Assembly (NCBI GenBank): GCA_965200765.1
Contig: OZ241380.1
Location: 1,674,001-1,738,000, forward strand
Length of the DNA: 64,000 nt
Source of the DNA: G965200765 sp965200765
GTDB lineage: Bacteria; Pseudomonadota; Gammaproteobacteria; Arenicellales; JAJDZL01
Direction of reading: 5' to 3'
The position numbers and the translations under genes are program-made. The notes under the pieces are model-generated. The model had not been told where the DNA came from and searched no databases. It was given only the letters and a program-made list of their open reading frames with translations. This document shows, one piece after another, positions 1-9,153 of this stretch (positions are counted from its first letter, which is position 1; the number at the start of each line of letters is the position of its first letter).

Positions 1-1050
1 CGCCAGCCCGATTATTGTCCCAGTCAACATGCCCGGCAATGCCAGCGGCACGACATGCTGCAACACCACCTGCATCCTGGATGCCCCGATCGCCATCGCA
101 CCTTCCCGAATTGATGGCGGCACCGCTCGCAACGCTGCACGCCCTGAAATAATGATAGTCGGAATTGTCATCAATGTCAGAACTAATCCGCCAACCAGGG
201 GTACCGAGCGCGGCAAGCTGAAGAAATTGATGAAAATGGCAAGCCCCAGCAATCCAAACACAACTGACGGTACCGCTGCCAGATTATTGATATTGATTTC
301 AATGATGTCCGTGAAGCGGTTCTTGGGTGCGAATTCTTCCAGATAGCAGGCCGCAGCTACTCCGATCGGGAACGACAACAAAAAAGTTACCAGCAATGTA
401 TAGAAAGACCCGGTCAAAGCACCGCGCAATCCAGCCAGCTCCGGTTCCCGCGAATCTCCCACCAGAAAATATTGAGTGTTGAATTTCAGTTCAATCATGC
501 CCTTTTCAACCAGCGTGTCGAACCAGTGCAGATGCTTGGGCGAAATCTTGCTGGTATCTTTCAAAGCATCCCGGTTGATTACGCCTTTTCTCAACATATC
601 GAAATTGTCGTCAAGCGGAAGCCAGACGCGTTGCCGGGTGCCAATAATGTCAGGTTTATCCTGCACCATTTTCATCAACCAGGTATCGGCACCAATACTT
701 AGCATGCCTCCGAGTTGTCGTTTATCCCTCCTGCTTGTTACCTCGGGGAACTCGTTGTACATTGCCTGTCTCACAAGCTTCCTGTAATTTGCTTTGGTCG
801 GTGCATTTGCATCAATTTCCTGCTCATCAAAGTGAATTTCCAAATGAATCTGAGTTTGCCAGAATGCACGAACGCCATTGGCAGTAATACTCACAATCAG
901 CATGGCCACGAATACCAAGCCAAGCAATACGGCGCCAATACCGTACGCCTGAAATCTTTTCTCCGCAAATTTTCGACGACGCAATCGGCGCTGAAAATCG
1001 GGATTTTCCCAGAAAATCTCGCGATTCGGTGCTGAAGGTGTCTCACTCAT
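1..1050 (-). CDS. pstA: Phosphate ABC transporter permease PstA (partial, runs off left edge)
   Basis: Inner-membrane permease that pairs with PstC in the high-affinity phosphate importer. The reading frame is open from the ATG at 1050 to base 1, giving about 350 residues without a stop, so the C-terminus lies outside the window. The translation starts MSETPSAPNREIF. It has a soluble N-terminal region of the kind found in long PstA proteins (DUF3333-like), then hydrophobic segments and the permease coupling motif region around REGAMAIGASR. The gene overlaps the 3' end of pstC by 8 bases, indicating translational coupling. pstB and phoU are expected just beyond the left edge. Identification rests on the motif, the length and position after pstC; confidence is high. 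Confidence 0.93.
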   Translation of the reverse strand, partial: MSETPSAPNREIFWENPDFQRRLRRRKFAEKRFQAYGIGAVLLGLVFVAMLIVSITANGVRAFWQTQIHLEIHFDEQEIDANAPTKANYRKLVRQAMYNEFPEVTSRRDKRQLGGMLSIGADTWLMKMVQDKPDIIGTRQRVWLPLDDNFDMLRKGVINRDALKDTSKISPKHLHWFDTLVEKGMIELKFNTQYFLVGDSREPELAGLRGALTGSFYTLLVTFLLSFPIGVAAACYLEEFAPKNRFTDIIEININNLAAVPSVVFGLLGLAIFINFFSLPRSVPLVGGLVLTLMTIPTIIISGRAALRAVPPSIREGAMAIGASRMQVVLQHVVPLALPGMLTGTIIGLA

Positions 1051-2437
1051 ATCTTTCACTGTACTTGCGAACAATGTACAAAGCAGTCACATTCAATAGC
1101 AACGTCACAACAAACAGCGTCAACCCAAGAGCAAACGCCGCCAAAGTTTTCGGACTGTCAAACTCCTGGTCGCCGACGAGCAAGGTTACAATCTGAACCG
1201 TAACCGTGGTGACCGACTCTAGCGGATTCGCAGTCAACTTGGCCGCAAGTCCGGCGGCCATCAAAACGATCATGGTCTCACCGATAGCCCTGGAAATCGC
1301 CAGGAGCAATGCACCGATAATTCCCGGTAGCGCGGCGGGAATAATGACTTTCTTGATCGTTTCAGATCTCGTTGCACCTACAGCAAGAGAAGCTTCTCGC
1401 AGTGATTGGGGTACCGCTGAAATCACATCGTCAGACAGGGATGACACGAATGGAATAATCATCACCCCCATAACCAATCCGGCCGCAAGCGCACTTTCGT
1501 GGGCAATATCCATGCCGATGGATGCACCAAAATCGCGAATGGACGGAGCAACAACCAATACCGCAAAAAATCCATACACCACTGTCGGAACACCGGCCAA
1601 AATTTCCAGTACCGGCTTTGACACAGACCTGATCCTTTGCGAAGAATACTCTGACAAGTAGATCGCTGACATGAGGCCCACCGGCACCGCAACTGCCATG
1701 GCAACCCCTGCGATCAATAAAGTACCTGTAAAAAGAGGAATCGCGCCAAAGTGCCCGGTTGAACCGACTTGGTCCGCGCGTATTGCGATTTGCGGACTCC
1801 AGTGCAAACCAAGCAAAAAGTCAAAAATCGGGATTCTCTGAAAAAACCGGATTGATTCGAACAAGACAGACAGTACGATACCGATGGTCGTAAATATCGC
1901 AATCAGCGAACTTGCAAACAACAACATGCGAATCAACCACTCGGCAACATTTCTGGCGCGCAATTTTGGAGTGATCGTGAGCAGGAAAGCAAATCCGGTG
2001 CAAGCGCCAAGTGCCAATACAGCGGATGATCTGAGCGTTTCATTGAAAGCGACCAATTCACTGAAATGCTGAGCCGCTTGAATTGCCACTTCCGACCCGC
2101 TTTGAATTGTGACTGCCTGAGTGGTCTGCGACAGAATCAATATCTGACTTTCCAGCAAGGATTGATCAACGACACTCAGGTTGTTGTAGTTCGGATAGTA
2201 TTCCGAAAGAACCATCCCCATGAGTATTCCCTGCTCCAGATACAGCCAAACACCAAGTACAAACAGAGATGGAAGCGCGAATAACAACGCTGCCACAATT
2301 CCATAGTACTGGGGAGCAGAATGAAGTGCCCGAATTCCACCACGCTTGTTTGCGATACCAATCGAGTGACGCTTGGCTATGTAGTAGAAAATCGAGGATA
2401 CTACCAGCAGTACGAGTACCAGTATTGATACATCCAT
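1043..2437 (-). CDS. pstC: Phosphate ABC transporter permease PstC
   Basis: 464-residue permease of the Pst phosphate importer, longer than the roughly 320-residue E. coli protein because of an extended N-terminal part with two extra hydrophobic segments and a periplasmic loop of about 100 residues. The C-terminal half carries the conserved binding-protein-dependent transport fold, with the EAA-like loop REASLAVGATRSE that contacts the PstB ATPase. The ATG at 2437 is the first in frame. The stop overlaps the start of pstA by 8 bases. It follows pstS on the same strand with a 302-base gap holding two hairpins, so pstC is probably read through from pstS at a lower level. Confidence 0.95.
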   Translation of the reverse strand: MDVSILVLVLLVVSSIFYYIAKRHSIGIANKRGGIRALHSAPQYYGIVAALLFALPSLFVLGVWLYLEQGILMGMVLSEYYPNYNNLSVVDQSLLESQILILSQTTQAVTIQSGSEVAIQAAQHFSELVAFNETLRSSAVLALGACTGFAFLLTITPKLRARNVAEWLIRMLLFASSLIAIFTTIGIVLSVLFESIRFFQRIPIFDFLLGLHWSPQIAIRADQVGSTGHFGAIPLFTGTLLIAGVAMAVAVPVGLMSAIYLSEYSSQRIRSVSKPVLEILAGVPTVVYGFFAVLVVAPSIRDFGASIGMDIAHESALAAGLVMGVMIIPFVSSLSDDVISAVPQSLREASLAVGATRSETIKKVIIPAALPGIIGALLLAISRAIGETMIVLMAAGLAAKLTANPLESVTTVTVQIVTLLVGDQEFDSPKTLAAFALGLTLFVVTLLLNVTALYIVRKYSERYE

Positions 2438-2639
2438 TGAATCGCTCGCTATTGAATCCTGGTCGCCAAGGTGCCTGACGCAAAATCAGGCAATTTGTTG
2501 TCAGAGAATGAAAGTGCAACCGTCGCTACCGCGATTAACAAATCTTGCATACCCTGCCCTTCTGATACATTCCAATCGAGCATGAAATAAAAATTCCTTA
2601 TCAATTTCAATTGAATCGACTGAACTTGGTGAACATACC

Positions 2640-2661
2640 CTCGAATCGCTATAGATTCGAG
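2640..2661 (-). other. Perfect inverted repeat in the pstS-pstC gap
   Basis: CTCGAATC and GATTCGAG form an 8-bp stem around a 6-base loop. It lies downstream of the GC-rich hairpin at 2695-2715 in the pstS-pstC gap (2438-2739). There is no T-run, so it is more likely an mRNA-stabilising stem or a processing site than a terminator. I see no gene in the rest of this 302-base gap. Confidence 0.5.
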
Positions 2662-2694
2662 AGTCAAACTCACCGATTGATATTTACCGAAAAC

Positions 2695-2715
2695 GCCCGG
2701 TCATCCTGACCGGGC
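2695..2715 (-). terminator. Hairpin after pstS, probable attenuating terminator
   Basis: A perfect 9-bp GC-rich stem, GCCCGGTCA against TGACCGGGC, with a 3-base loop lies 25 bases after the pstS stop. On the minus strand it is followed by GTTTTC, a weak T-run. In pst operons a leaky stem after the binding-protein gene is a common way of making far more PstS than permease; that role is inferred. Confidence 0.65.
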
Positions 2716-2739
2716 AAATGTTTTCGGAGTAAACGACTG

Positions 2740-3810
2740 CTATTCAGCCGCCAATTTAACTGTGGTCAAATTTTCGCCTGCGGCGCGAAACATGCCACGT
2801 TCAGCATTCGGCATCGGGATTAAACCTTTGTCAACGAGGTAGCCCTCATCGCCCCATGCACGATCACTTGTGAATTCGTCAATATATTCTTTTACCCCTG
2901 GTACAAGGTTAACGTGAAGGGTTTTCACATAAAAATACAGCGAACGGGAAATGGAATAGGAACCATTTGCAATGTTTTCAAACTCCGGGGCAACACCATC
3001 CATGATTGCCCCTTGAATCACATCAGTATTCTGGTCAAGAAAACTGAATCCGAAAACACCCAGTGAATCAGGGTCAGCACTGATTTTTTGAACAATCAAA
3101 TTGTCATTTTCACCTGCTTCAACCCAGCCACCGTCTTCTCGCACAGTGTGACAAATTGCCTTGTAGGCAGACTTGTCGCTTTTGCGCATAGCCTTGATCC
3201 AATCGAATTTCTTGCAACCCGCTTCAAGTGCCAATTCAGCAAAGGCATCGCGTGTTCCAGATGTCGGTGGCGGTCCAAGTACGCGAATTGGTGTCGCTGG
3301 AAGTGCGTCATTGACGTCTTTCCAAGTCATGTGCGGATTTGGTACAACTTTTTCGGCACCGGATGGGTCGGGTACATCCTTTGCCAGAGCCAGAAATACA
3401 TCACGGACCGACATTTCAAAACGTGGCTTGTCAACAGAGTTGGCAATCACTATGCCGTCATAACCGATTTTGATTTCGACGATGTCATTGATGCCGTTGC
3501 TTGCACAACGATCAACTTCCGACTTTTTGATTCGTCTTGATGAGTTGGTTATATCGGGATGCCCAATGCCGACGCCGGCGCAGAACAGTTTCAATCCACC
3601 GCCAGAACCGGTCGATTCAATAATCGGAGTTTTATACCCCGAGCTACTCCCAAACCGTTCAGCAACCACTGTGGCAAACGGATACACAGTCGATGAACCA
3701 ACGATGCTGATGTAATCTCTCTCAGCAGTAGCGGCCGGCTGTGCAAACAGTAATGCCGCAACAACTATTGAAGTGAATGGGATACTAAATTTTGTGACTA
3801 ACGCTTTCAT
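2740..3810 (-). CDS. pstS: Phosphate-binding periplasmic protein PstS
   Basis: 356-residue periplasmic phosphate-binding protein that delivers phosphate to PstCAB. It begins with a lysine-containing N-terminus and a hydrophobic stretch ending ...AQPAATAE, a standard Sec signal peptide cleaved near residue 29. The mature start contains ISIVGSSTVYPF, the family signature that forms part of the phosphate pocket, followed by ESTGSGGG and later PPTSGTRDAF, the second and third ligand-contact loops. A good ribosome-binding site (GGAGGGAAA) sits just upstream of the ATG at 3810. It is first in the operon pstS-pstC-pstA, downstream of a strong promoter-like sequence at 3936-3964. Confidence 0.96.
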   Translation of the reverse strand: MKALVTKFSIPFTSIVVAALLFAQPAATAERDYISIVGSSTVYPFATVVAERFGSSSGYKTPIIESTGSGGGLKLFCAGVGIGHPDITNSSRRIKKSEVDRCASNGINDIVEIKIGYDGIVIANSVDKPRFEMSVRDVFLALAKDVPDPSGAEKVVPNPHMTWKDVNDALPATPIRVLGPPPTSGTRDAFAELALEAGCKKFDWIKAMRKSDKSAYKAICHTVREDGGWVEAGENDNLIVQKISADPDSLGVFGFSFLDQNTDVIQGAIMDGVAPEFENIANGSYSISRSLYFYVKTLHVNLVPGVKEYIDEFTSDRAWGDEGYLVDKGLIPMPNAERGMFRAAGENLTTVKLAAE

Positions 3811-3935
3811 CGCTGATTTCCCTCCAGTGGAAAGTGTAGTTACTGATTTAGAGTGATAAAGGGGTCACCCTCGCCAGAAGAAAAAGGCGAAGAAAACCAT
3901 CCTGAAAAGAGTCTGAATCCGTGACTCCATTTGCA

Positions 3936-3964
3936 ATCTTATGGAAGTAATTTTGAAATGTCAA
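3936..3964 (-). promoter_or_regulatory. Sigma70-like promoter for pstS
   Basis: Read on the minus strand, a perfect -35 box TTGACA (3964-3959) is followed by a 17-base spacer and a -10 box TAAGAT (3941-3936, four of six matches). This predicts a transcript start near 3929 and a leader of about 120 bases. I did not find a convincing Pho box (two direct CTGTCA-type repeats) overlapping the -35 box, which is unusual for a pst operon. The palindrome array at 4001-4090 lies upstream at about -70 to -160. Confidence 0.55.
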
Positions 3965-4000
3965 GGACTTTTTGTGAAAAATTTCAATACTTTTTTTGAA

Positions 4001-4090
4001 GGGTGATAAATGTTTTACCACCCAAAATTCATGGAAACTGGTAAATTATTTACCACTCATTTTTCATTGGTACTGGTAAGCAATTTACCG
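4001..4090. repeat. Three palindromes at 35-bp spacing upstream of pstS
   Basis: Three related inverted repeats are centred near 4012, 4047 and 4082, so they recur about every 35 bp. The middle one (4039-4055) is perfect: TGGTAAAT, one base, ATTTACCA. The third (4074-4089) has TGGTAA and TTACC arms, and the first (4001-4023) is an imperfect version ending TTTTACCACCC. The spacers also resemble each other (CA..TTCAT.G). Regular spacing of operator-like sites upstream of the pstS promoter suggests cooperative binding of a dimeric regulator. The rest of the gap 3811-4316 contains no gene that I can support. Confidence 0.6.
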
Positions 4091-4316
4091 CCTCTTTAAG
4101 CTTCTTCAACCAGCTGATTCTGGCAAAATGTGCATTCATTACATGGAGTTACCTGTCAGCATCTTCAGGATTGGTATGTAACCAAAATTCGACAATTCAT
4201 GGTACTGTTCAAGCTAAAAAATCGAAATGAAATTTGGGAGTTCTAGGAATGAAAAAATGCCGTTCTTGGACCATGAGAAAGTTCAGGGAGATGAGAATTA
4301 GCCAAGCCTAAAGAAC

Positions 4317-5083
4317 CTTTTTGAATTGCACTACGATTTGAACTCACAGAAAACCGACTTTGAGTGAGTGCAGAAAAGCTGATATGAGATTGCCAGAATC
4401 CGTATAATCATTACTTGATTTCTTGCAATATCCAAGAGAAGAAAATGACCCTGCCCAAGCCCAAGTCGTTGCATCAAAGTGAAATGTTCTGCGTTTCCTT
4501 GACCTGCGCCTTTCGGCCGAACCATCCGATAGTGCAACGGGCCATGCAGATTCCTTGGGAATTGTTCGAGAATCGTTTCGGGGAGTTGCATTGCCCGGAC
4601 AGTGGTCGTCCTGGTCTTTTGAGCCAAATGATGGTCGGTCTGCTACTCAAGCATGCTCGCGGTTTTTTAGACGGCGAGGTGGTTGAATGGTGGCTTGATA
4701 GTCCGTATGCACAGAATTTTTACGAGGAAAGGCAATTTCAGCAAGAATCACAGATGGATTCGAGCAGTCTGTCCCGGTTTCGCAGTCATATAGGGAAATC
4801 AGGATGTGATTTGATTTTGCAGTCAATAGTGATTGCCGGAATGGGTACTGGTGCATTGAAGAGAAGCGGCTTGAAGAGTGTGCCGGTGGATACCACGTTA
4901 CAGGAAAATGCGGTGACATATCCGACGGATGCAATATTGAGCTACACCGGGTACGATATGCGCATCATCTTGAAGAAGATCAGGATTTTTTGCTCCGATT
5001 TGTGGCGGCGGTTGATTATTTGCTTCGGGTCGGCAAATCCAATGTTGTTTCTCGTATTCCGGAACTGCCGTTTCTATGCCTGA
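4317..5083 (+). mobile_element. Truncated IS5-family insertion element (copy 1)
   Basis: The left boundary is set by comparison with a decayed second copy on the minus strand (37423-38103). Both begin with the CTTTTTGAATTG motif (4317-4328 here; complement at 38103-38092), share a leader with GTATAATCATT and a ribosome-binding site, and then the transposase start. The right end of the element is missing: homology stops within the transposase gene near 4935. The element sits directly upstream of the mod gene of the first restriction island. Confidence 0.65.
4445..5083 (+). pseudogene. IS5-family transposase, N-terminal remnant
   Basis: From the ATG at 4445 the translation (MTLPKPKSLHQSE...) matches the N-terminal half of IS5-family transposases: the GRPGLLSQMMVGLLLKHA region, then EVVEWWLDSPYAQNF, SSLSRFRSHIG, and VPVDTTLQENAVTYPTDA, which carries the first catalytic aspartate. 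After about residue 163 the similarity ends and the frame runs through an unrelated basic tail to a stop at 5083. The DDE aspartate and glutamate of the C-terminal half are absent, so it cannot be active. In the +1 frame of the tail (to 5089) there is a more protein-like stretch ending ELPFLCLKIT, perhaps a remnant of another gene. Confidence 0.8.
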
Positions 5084-5157
5084 AAATTACCTGAAAACAG
5101 GTTTTTTCAGGGATAACCTATCAATTGTTTAGCGCACAACTGTACAAAAGAACTTTG

Positions 5158-8100
5158 ATGTCGAACAAGGAACCTGCACCAGTAGCGAGTGAGAAGTTTG
5201 AACTCTTGAAGTCTCTGCTTCAAGAGATGTTTCAATTGGACCGAGGCGACCTTGATTTCGGTTTGTACCGAATCATGAATTTAAAGGCCAAGGAGATTAA
5301 CGACTTTCTCGACCATGAACTGCTACCGGAAGTGAAAGAAGTGCTATCTGGTGTAACTAACGAAGAGCGACAAAATCTGGAAAAATCTATCAGATCCGCT
5401 ACTGAAATGGACAAAGAGCTGATGATAGACCCAGCTACTTCGAGAACGATCATCAAACTCAAGGAGCAATTAGCAGAAGCAAAGGTTGATGCGGAAGCCG
5501 AGGGCGATGTTTACGACCATCTCGTCAATTTTTTCTCGCGTTACTATTTTGAAGGGGACTTTATATCGCAAAGACGATATTCAAACAGCAATAGACCATC
5601 CTATCTCATTCCCTACGACGGTGAAGAGGTAAAACTTCACTGGGCGAGTGCTGATCAGTTCTATATCAAGACAACTGAAAATTATGCCTCTTACGCATTC
5701 ACTGTCGGTCAAAATGAGACAAAGCATAGAGTTCTCTTTGAAATTGGCAAGGCAAACAGTGAAAAAGACAATATAAAAGAAGCTAGTGGTAATCAACGCC
5801 GATTTTGCTTGGCAGGCGGGAAGCAGGCGGTTGAAGTCAATGGCGGTGAATTGATTGTTCGTTTTGAACATCGTTCTTTGACACAAGGCGAAAAAAAGAA
5901 GTATCCCGGCAATGGAGCATCACAGCAAGCGCGAATTAACGAAAGTACAATTAAAAAAATTCTTCAGTCACTGGACTCAAATTGGCTGCCACTTCTCACT
6001 GCACCACAACCAACTCAACTGAATTCAGATAGAACAGTTATTCAAAAACATGTGGAGCGATATACTGCGAAAAACAGTTTCGACTACTTTATTCATAAAA
6101 ATCTGAATGGCTTTCTTACCGGTGAATTAGAGCGGTATTTACTAAGTGAAGTCCTAAGTCTTGATGAAATGTCTCTTGGAGATACTAACAAGCTACGGAG
6201 AGCAATCAAGCGCACCCATGCAATTCGTCATGTCGGCAATAAAATCATTGCATTTCTGTCCCAACTTGAACAATTTCAAAAGAATCTCTGGCTAAAGAAA
6301 AAGTTCGTTTTGGATACTCAATGGTGTGTAACTCTAGATCGGATACCTGAATCTTTCTACGCGGAAGTTGCAACAAACGAAGAACAAGTAAACGAGTGGG
6401 TGCAACTATTTTCTATTGATGAATTGAAAAGTGACTTCGGCAACAGCGGAAACGGCTATAGCAAACCACTAAGTGTGGATTTCCTTAAGCTTAATCCTTA
6501 TTTGATTCTTGATACACGACATTTCGACGCTGACTTCACAGCCAGAATTCTAACAGCGCTTTCGGATAACGGGCCGCTGGATGAACAACTAGACGGATTA
6601 TTGGTTCAAGGAGAAAATTTTCAAGCACTGAATCTATTGCAAAAACGTTATCAGGACCAAATCAAATGTATCCACATTGATCCGCCTTACAATACACAAA
6701 CGAGCGGATTTTTATACAAAAACAATTACCAACATTCAAGTTGGCTTTCCATGATGCAAGACCGCATAATTGCAGGAATTGGCTTGTTGAATGAAGAAGG
6801 GTCATTTCTTTGCCACATTGACGAGAATGAATACGAAAGACTTCATCTACTTTTTGAAAGGATTGGAATACCCAATGCATCCACTGTTGTATGGGACAAA
6901 AGAAATCCAATGACAGGAGGTGGAGGAATTGCTGTACAACATGAGTATGTCATTTGGAGAACTAACTCAGAAAGGGCATTTGACCTACGAAATGGAAATT
7001 TCCGGTCAATTATTGAAGAGGCACAAGAAATCATCAAAAACCATAACGGTCCAACTCACGAGGCAAAAAAAGAATTTTCAAGGTGGGTAAAGAGTAACAA
7101 AACGTTAAGTGGAGGTGAAAAAGCATATAGTAAATTTGATAATTCAGGTAGAGTATATAGGGAAGTTAGTCTAAGAGCACCTGAACCTAGGACTGATCCG
7201 AAATTCTTTCAACCCTTGATTCATCCTGAAACAAACAAGCCGTGTCCCGTTCCGGCAAACGGATTCTCGCGAACCCCAGAAACACTTCAAACAATGATGC
7301 AGCGCGGGGAGATTCTATTCGGTAAAGATGAAACTATCCAACCGCAACAAAAGCGATTTTTGACAGAAGATGCAAAAAAACAGTTTTCTTCTGTCACCCG
7401 GAACGCGAGAAAGGGGAAAGCAGACCTTAAACGATTCGGATTGGACGATTTTCCATATTGCCACTCCAATTCATTTTATATTGGGTTTGTGGGAGCAGTA
7501 GCGGACGAACCGAATGACATCGTTCTTGACTACTTTGCCGGCTCAGGTACCAGTGGTCACGCCACAATTCAACTTAATCGGGAAGATGGACGAAGACGTA
7601 AATATGTTCTTGTTGAAATGTCTTACTATTTCGATACCATCTTGCTACCAAGAATCAAAAAGGCCATCTATTCCCAGCATTGGAAGGAAGGAAAACCTCT
7701 TTCGCGTGACGGGACAACACAGTTTCTCAAAGTCATACGCCTAGAATCCTACGAGGATACACTGGACGGGCTTGAACTTTCGCCCGCAAGCGAGGAACTA
7801 ACTACACAGAAATCCGCTCTAGCTGAAGATTACCGTCTTCGATATTCACTTTGCTCGGAAACATCCTGTAGCCCTAATCTGCTGGGAAAGGATTTCACAA
7901 ACCCGCATTCCTACCAATTGTCGATAGTTCGAGACGGCAGACGCAGGGAAGTATCGGCTGATTTGTGTGAGACATTCAACTACCTGATTGGATTGCGTGT
8001 TGATTCTCGTCTTTCCATTGACGGAATTCTGGCATTCACTGGCAAAGATGCGGAAGGACATAAATGCTTAATTCTCTGGCGTGATGTAGAAATGGTTGAT

Positions 8101-8271
8101 AACACCGCACTGGAAAACTGGTTCAGGGAAAACAGAAGTAAATTTGGATCATCACTGAAAATCATTTATGTAAACGGAGACCATACCTTAAATGCAATTC
8201 GTGAAAATCATGAAAGTTGGTCAGCCAAAACACTCGAGCCCGAGTTTCGTAGATTGATGTTTGAAGAGTAA
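5158..8271 (+). CDS. Type III-like DNA adenine methyltransferase (Mod), island 1
   Basis: Site-specific DNA methyltransferase of about 1037 residues that protects host DNA and probably gives sequence specificity to the partner helicase-nuclease. The catalytic motif IV DPPY is at about residue 508 and the AdoMet-binding motif FAGSGTS at about 792, so motif IV precedes motif I (beta class, N6-adenine in type III systems). A long N-terminal region of about 480 residues starts with a family-typical DRGDLDFGLYRIMN segment. I chose the ATG at 5158 over the upstream TTG at 5125 because MSNKEP fits the family start better; neither has a strong ribosome-binding site. The stop is 3 bases before the next gene. 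Sequence is AT-rich and low in GC third positions relative to the flanking pst and RND genes, by eye. Confidence 0.9.
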   Translation: MSNKEPAPVASEKFELLKSLLQEMFQLDRGDLDFGLYRIMNLKAKEINDFLDHELLPEVKEVLSGVTNEERQNLEKSIRSATEMDKELMIDPATSRTIIKLKEQLAEAKVDAEAEGDVYDHLVNFFSRYYFEGDFISQRRYSNSNRPSYLIPYDGEEVKLHWASADQFYIKTTENYASYAFTVGQNETKHRVLFEIGKANSEKDNIKEASGNQRRFCLAGGKQAVEVNGGELIVRFEHRSLTQGEKKKYPGNGASQQARINESTIKKILQSLDSNWLPLLTAPQPTQLNSDRTVIQKHVERYTAKNSFDYFIHKNLNGFLTGELERYLLSEVLSLDEMSLGDTNKLRRAIKRTHAIRHVGNKIIAFLSQLEQFQKNLWLKKKFVLDTQWCVTLDRIPESFYAEVATNEEQVNEWVQLFSIDELKSDFGNSGNGYSKPLSVDFLKLNPYLILDTRHFDADFTARILTALSDNGPLDEQLDGLLVQGENFQALNLLQKRYQDQIKCIHIDPPYNTQTSGFLYKNNYQHSSWLSMMQDRIIAGIGLLNEEGSFLCHIDENEYERLHLLFERIGIPNASTVVWDKRNPMTGGGGIAVQHEYVIWRTNSERAFDLRNGNFRSIIEEAQEIIKNHNGPTHEAKKEFSRWVKSNKTLSGGEKAYSKFDNSGRVYREVSLRAPEPRTDPKFFQPLIHPETNKPCPVPANGFSRTPETLQTMMQRGEILFGKDETIQPQQKRFLTEDAKKQFSSVTRNARKGKADLKRFGLDDFPYCHSNSFYIGFVGAVADEPNDIVLDYFAGSGTSGHATIQLNREDGRRRKYVLVEMSYYFDTILLPRIKKAIYSQHWKEGKPLSRDGTTQFLKVIRLESYEDTLDGLELSPASEELTTQKSALAEDYRLRYSLCSETSCSPNLLGKDFTNPHSYQLSIVRDGRRREVSADLCETFNYLIGLRVDSRLSIDGILAFTGKDAEGHKCLILWRDVEMVDNTALENWFRENRSKFGSSLKIIYVNGDHTLNAIRENHESWSAKTLEPEFRRLMFEE

Positions 8272-8274
8272 ATC

Positions 8275-9147
8275 ATGGTAGAAATTAAAGACAACTCATT
8301 TCATAGATTGACTTTCTCTCAACGCCACGGATACGAACCATTGCCCGAACCCATGCGTCTAGAATTCTTATCAGATGAATTACAGCGAGAGTTATGCAAT
8401 GTATTTTTTGAATTACTGAATGTGGAAGATTCTATATTCACACACGATCAAATTAGATTCTTTGTGCGAGTGTGGGGTAGATTTTTTGAACAGCCTGAAG
8501 ATGAGATGAGGACATTACCTGCTGAAATCTACGAATTATTTAAACGCCACTTGCTTAATGACCCGTTTAACCGTATCCTTGATTTAATTGAGATTGTTGT
8601 AAATGACAAAGGTGCAGACCAAACACTTGTAGGAAAAATCCAATTACTATTTGAGCAATATTCAGCTGCTTATTATTTGGACTTGTCTCAACGACCATAT
8701 CTTTTTTACCCTCGTTGTAGTAAGGAACAAGGAGATGCGACAATAAAAGCAATTAATACTATTCGAGAAAATGGAATGGACGCTTCAGTTATTCATCTTC
8801 GGCAAGCTGCTACACACATAAATACTAAACAATACGGCAAGTCGATCGCTGATAGTATCCACGCTGTAGAATCTGTTGCAAGATCAATTGATTGTGAATC
8901 AGCGGGTTCACTTACTCCGGCTTTAAATAATATTGAAAAACAGGGATTAGAATTACACCCTGCACTCAAAAAAGGATTTGAAATACTATTTGGATATACT
9001 TCTAACCAGCCGGGTATTCGACACGCCCAGATTGATAAGGATTCTCCAGATGTCGGCTTGGATGAAGCAATGTTTATGTTTGGAGCTTGTGCATCCTTCG
9101 CGGCTTATCTGGTTAGCAAGCATAAAAAGTTTAACTCAGGAAGTTAA
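8275..9147 (+). CDS. AbiJ-like HEPN-type protein between mod and res
   Basis: 290-residue protein with two recognisable parts. Residues about 12-125 resemble the AbiJ N-terminal domain 4 family (FSQRHGYEPLPEPM, then DELQRELCNVFFEL). Residues about 170-285 resemble the C-terminal HEPN-like module that usually follows it: HLRQAATHIN, HAVESVARSI, LHPALKKGFEILFGYTSN and GIRHA, where R249-H250 could be the RNase-type pair. AbiJ-type proteins act in abortive infection, which suggests toxic RNA cleavage when the restriction system is overcome. The gene begins 3 bases after mod and ends 6 bases before res, so it is an integral member of the operon. Family identification is from memory of conserved motifs; the RNase activity is inferred. 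Confidence 0.75.
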   Translation: MVEIKDNSFHRLTFSQRHGYEPLPEPMRLEFLSDELQRELCNVFFELLNVEDSIFTHDQIRFFVRVWGRFFEQPEDEMRTLPAEIYELFKRHLLNDPFNRILDLIEIVVNDKGADQTLVGKIQLLFEQYSAAYYLDLSQRPYLFYPRCSKEQGDATIKAINTIRENGMDASVIHLRQAATHINTKQYGKSIADSIHAVESVARSIDCESAGSLTPALNNIEKQGLELHPALKKGFEILFGYTSNQPGIRHAQIDKDSPDVGLDEAMFMFGACASFAAYLVSKHKKFNSGS

Positions 9148-9153
9148 CTGCTA

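Noticed and set aside
2449..2673. 74-codon minus-strand frame between pstS and pstC
   Set aside because: It overlaps the hairpin region and resembles nothing; pst operons have no gene here.
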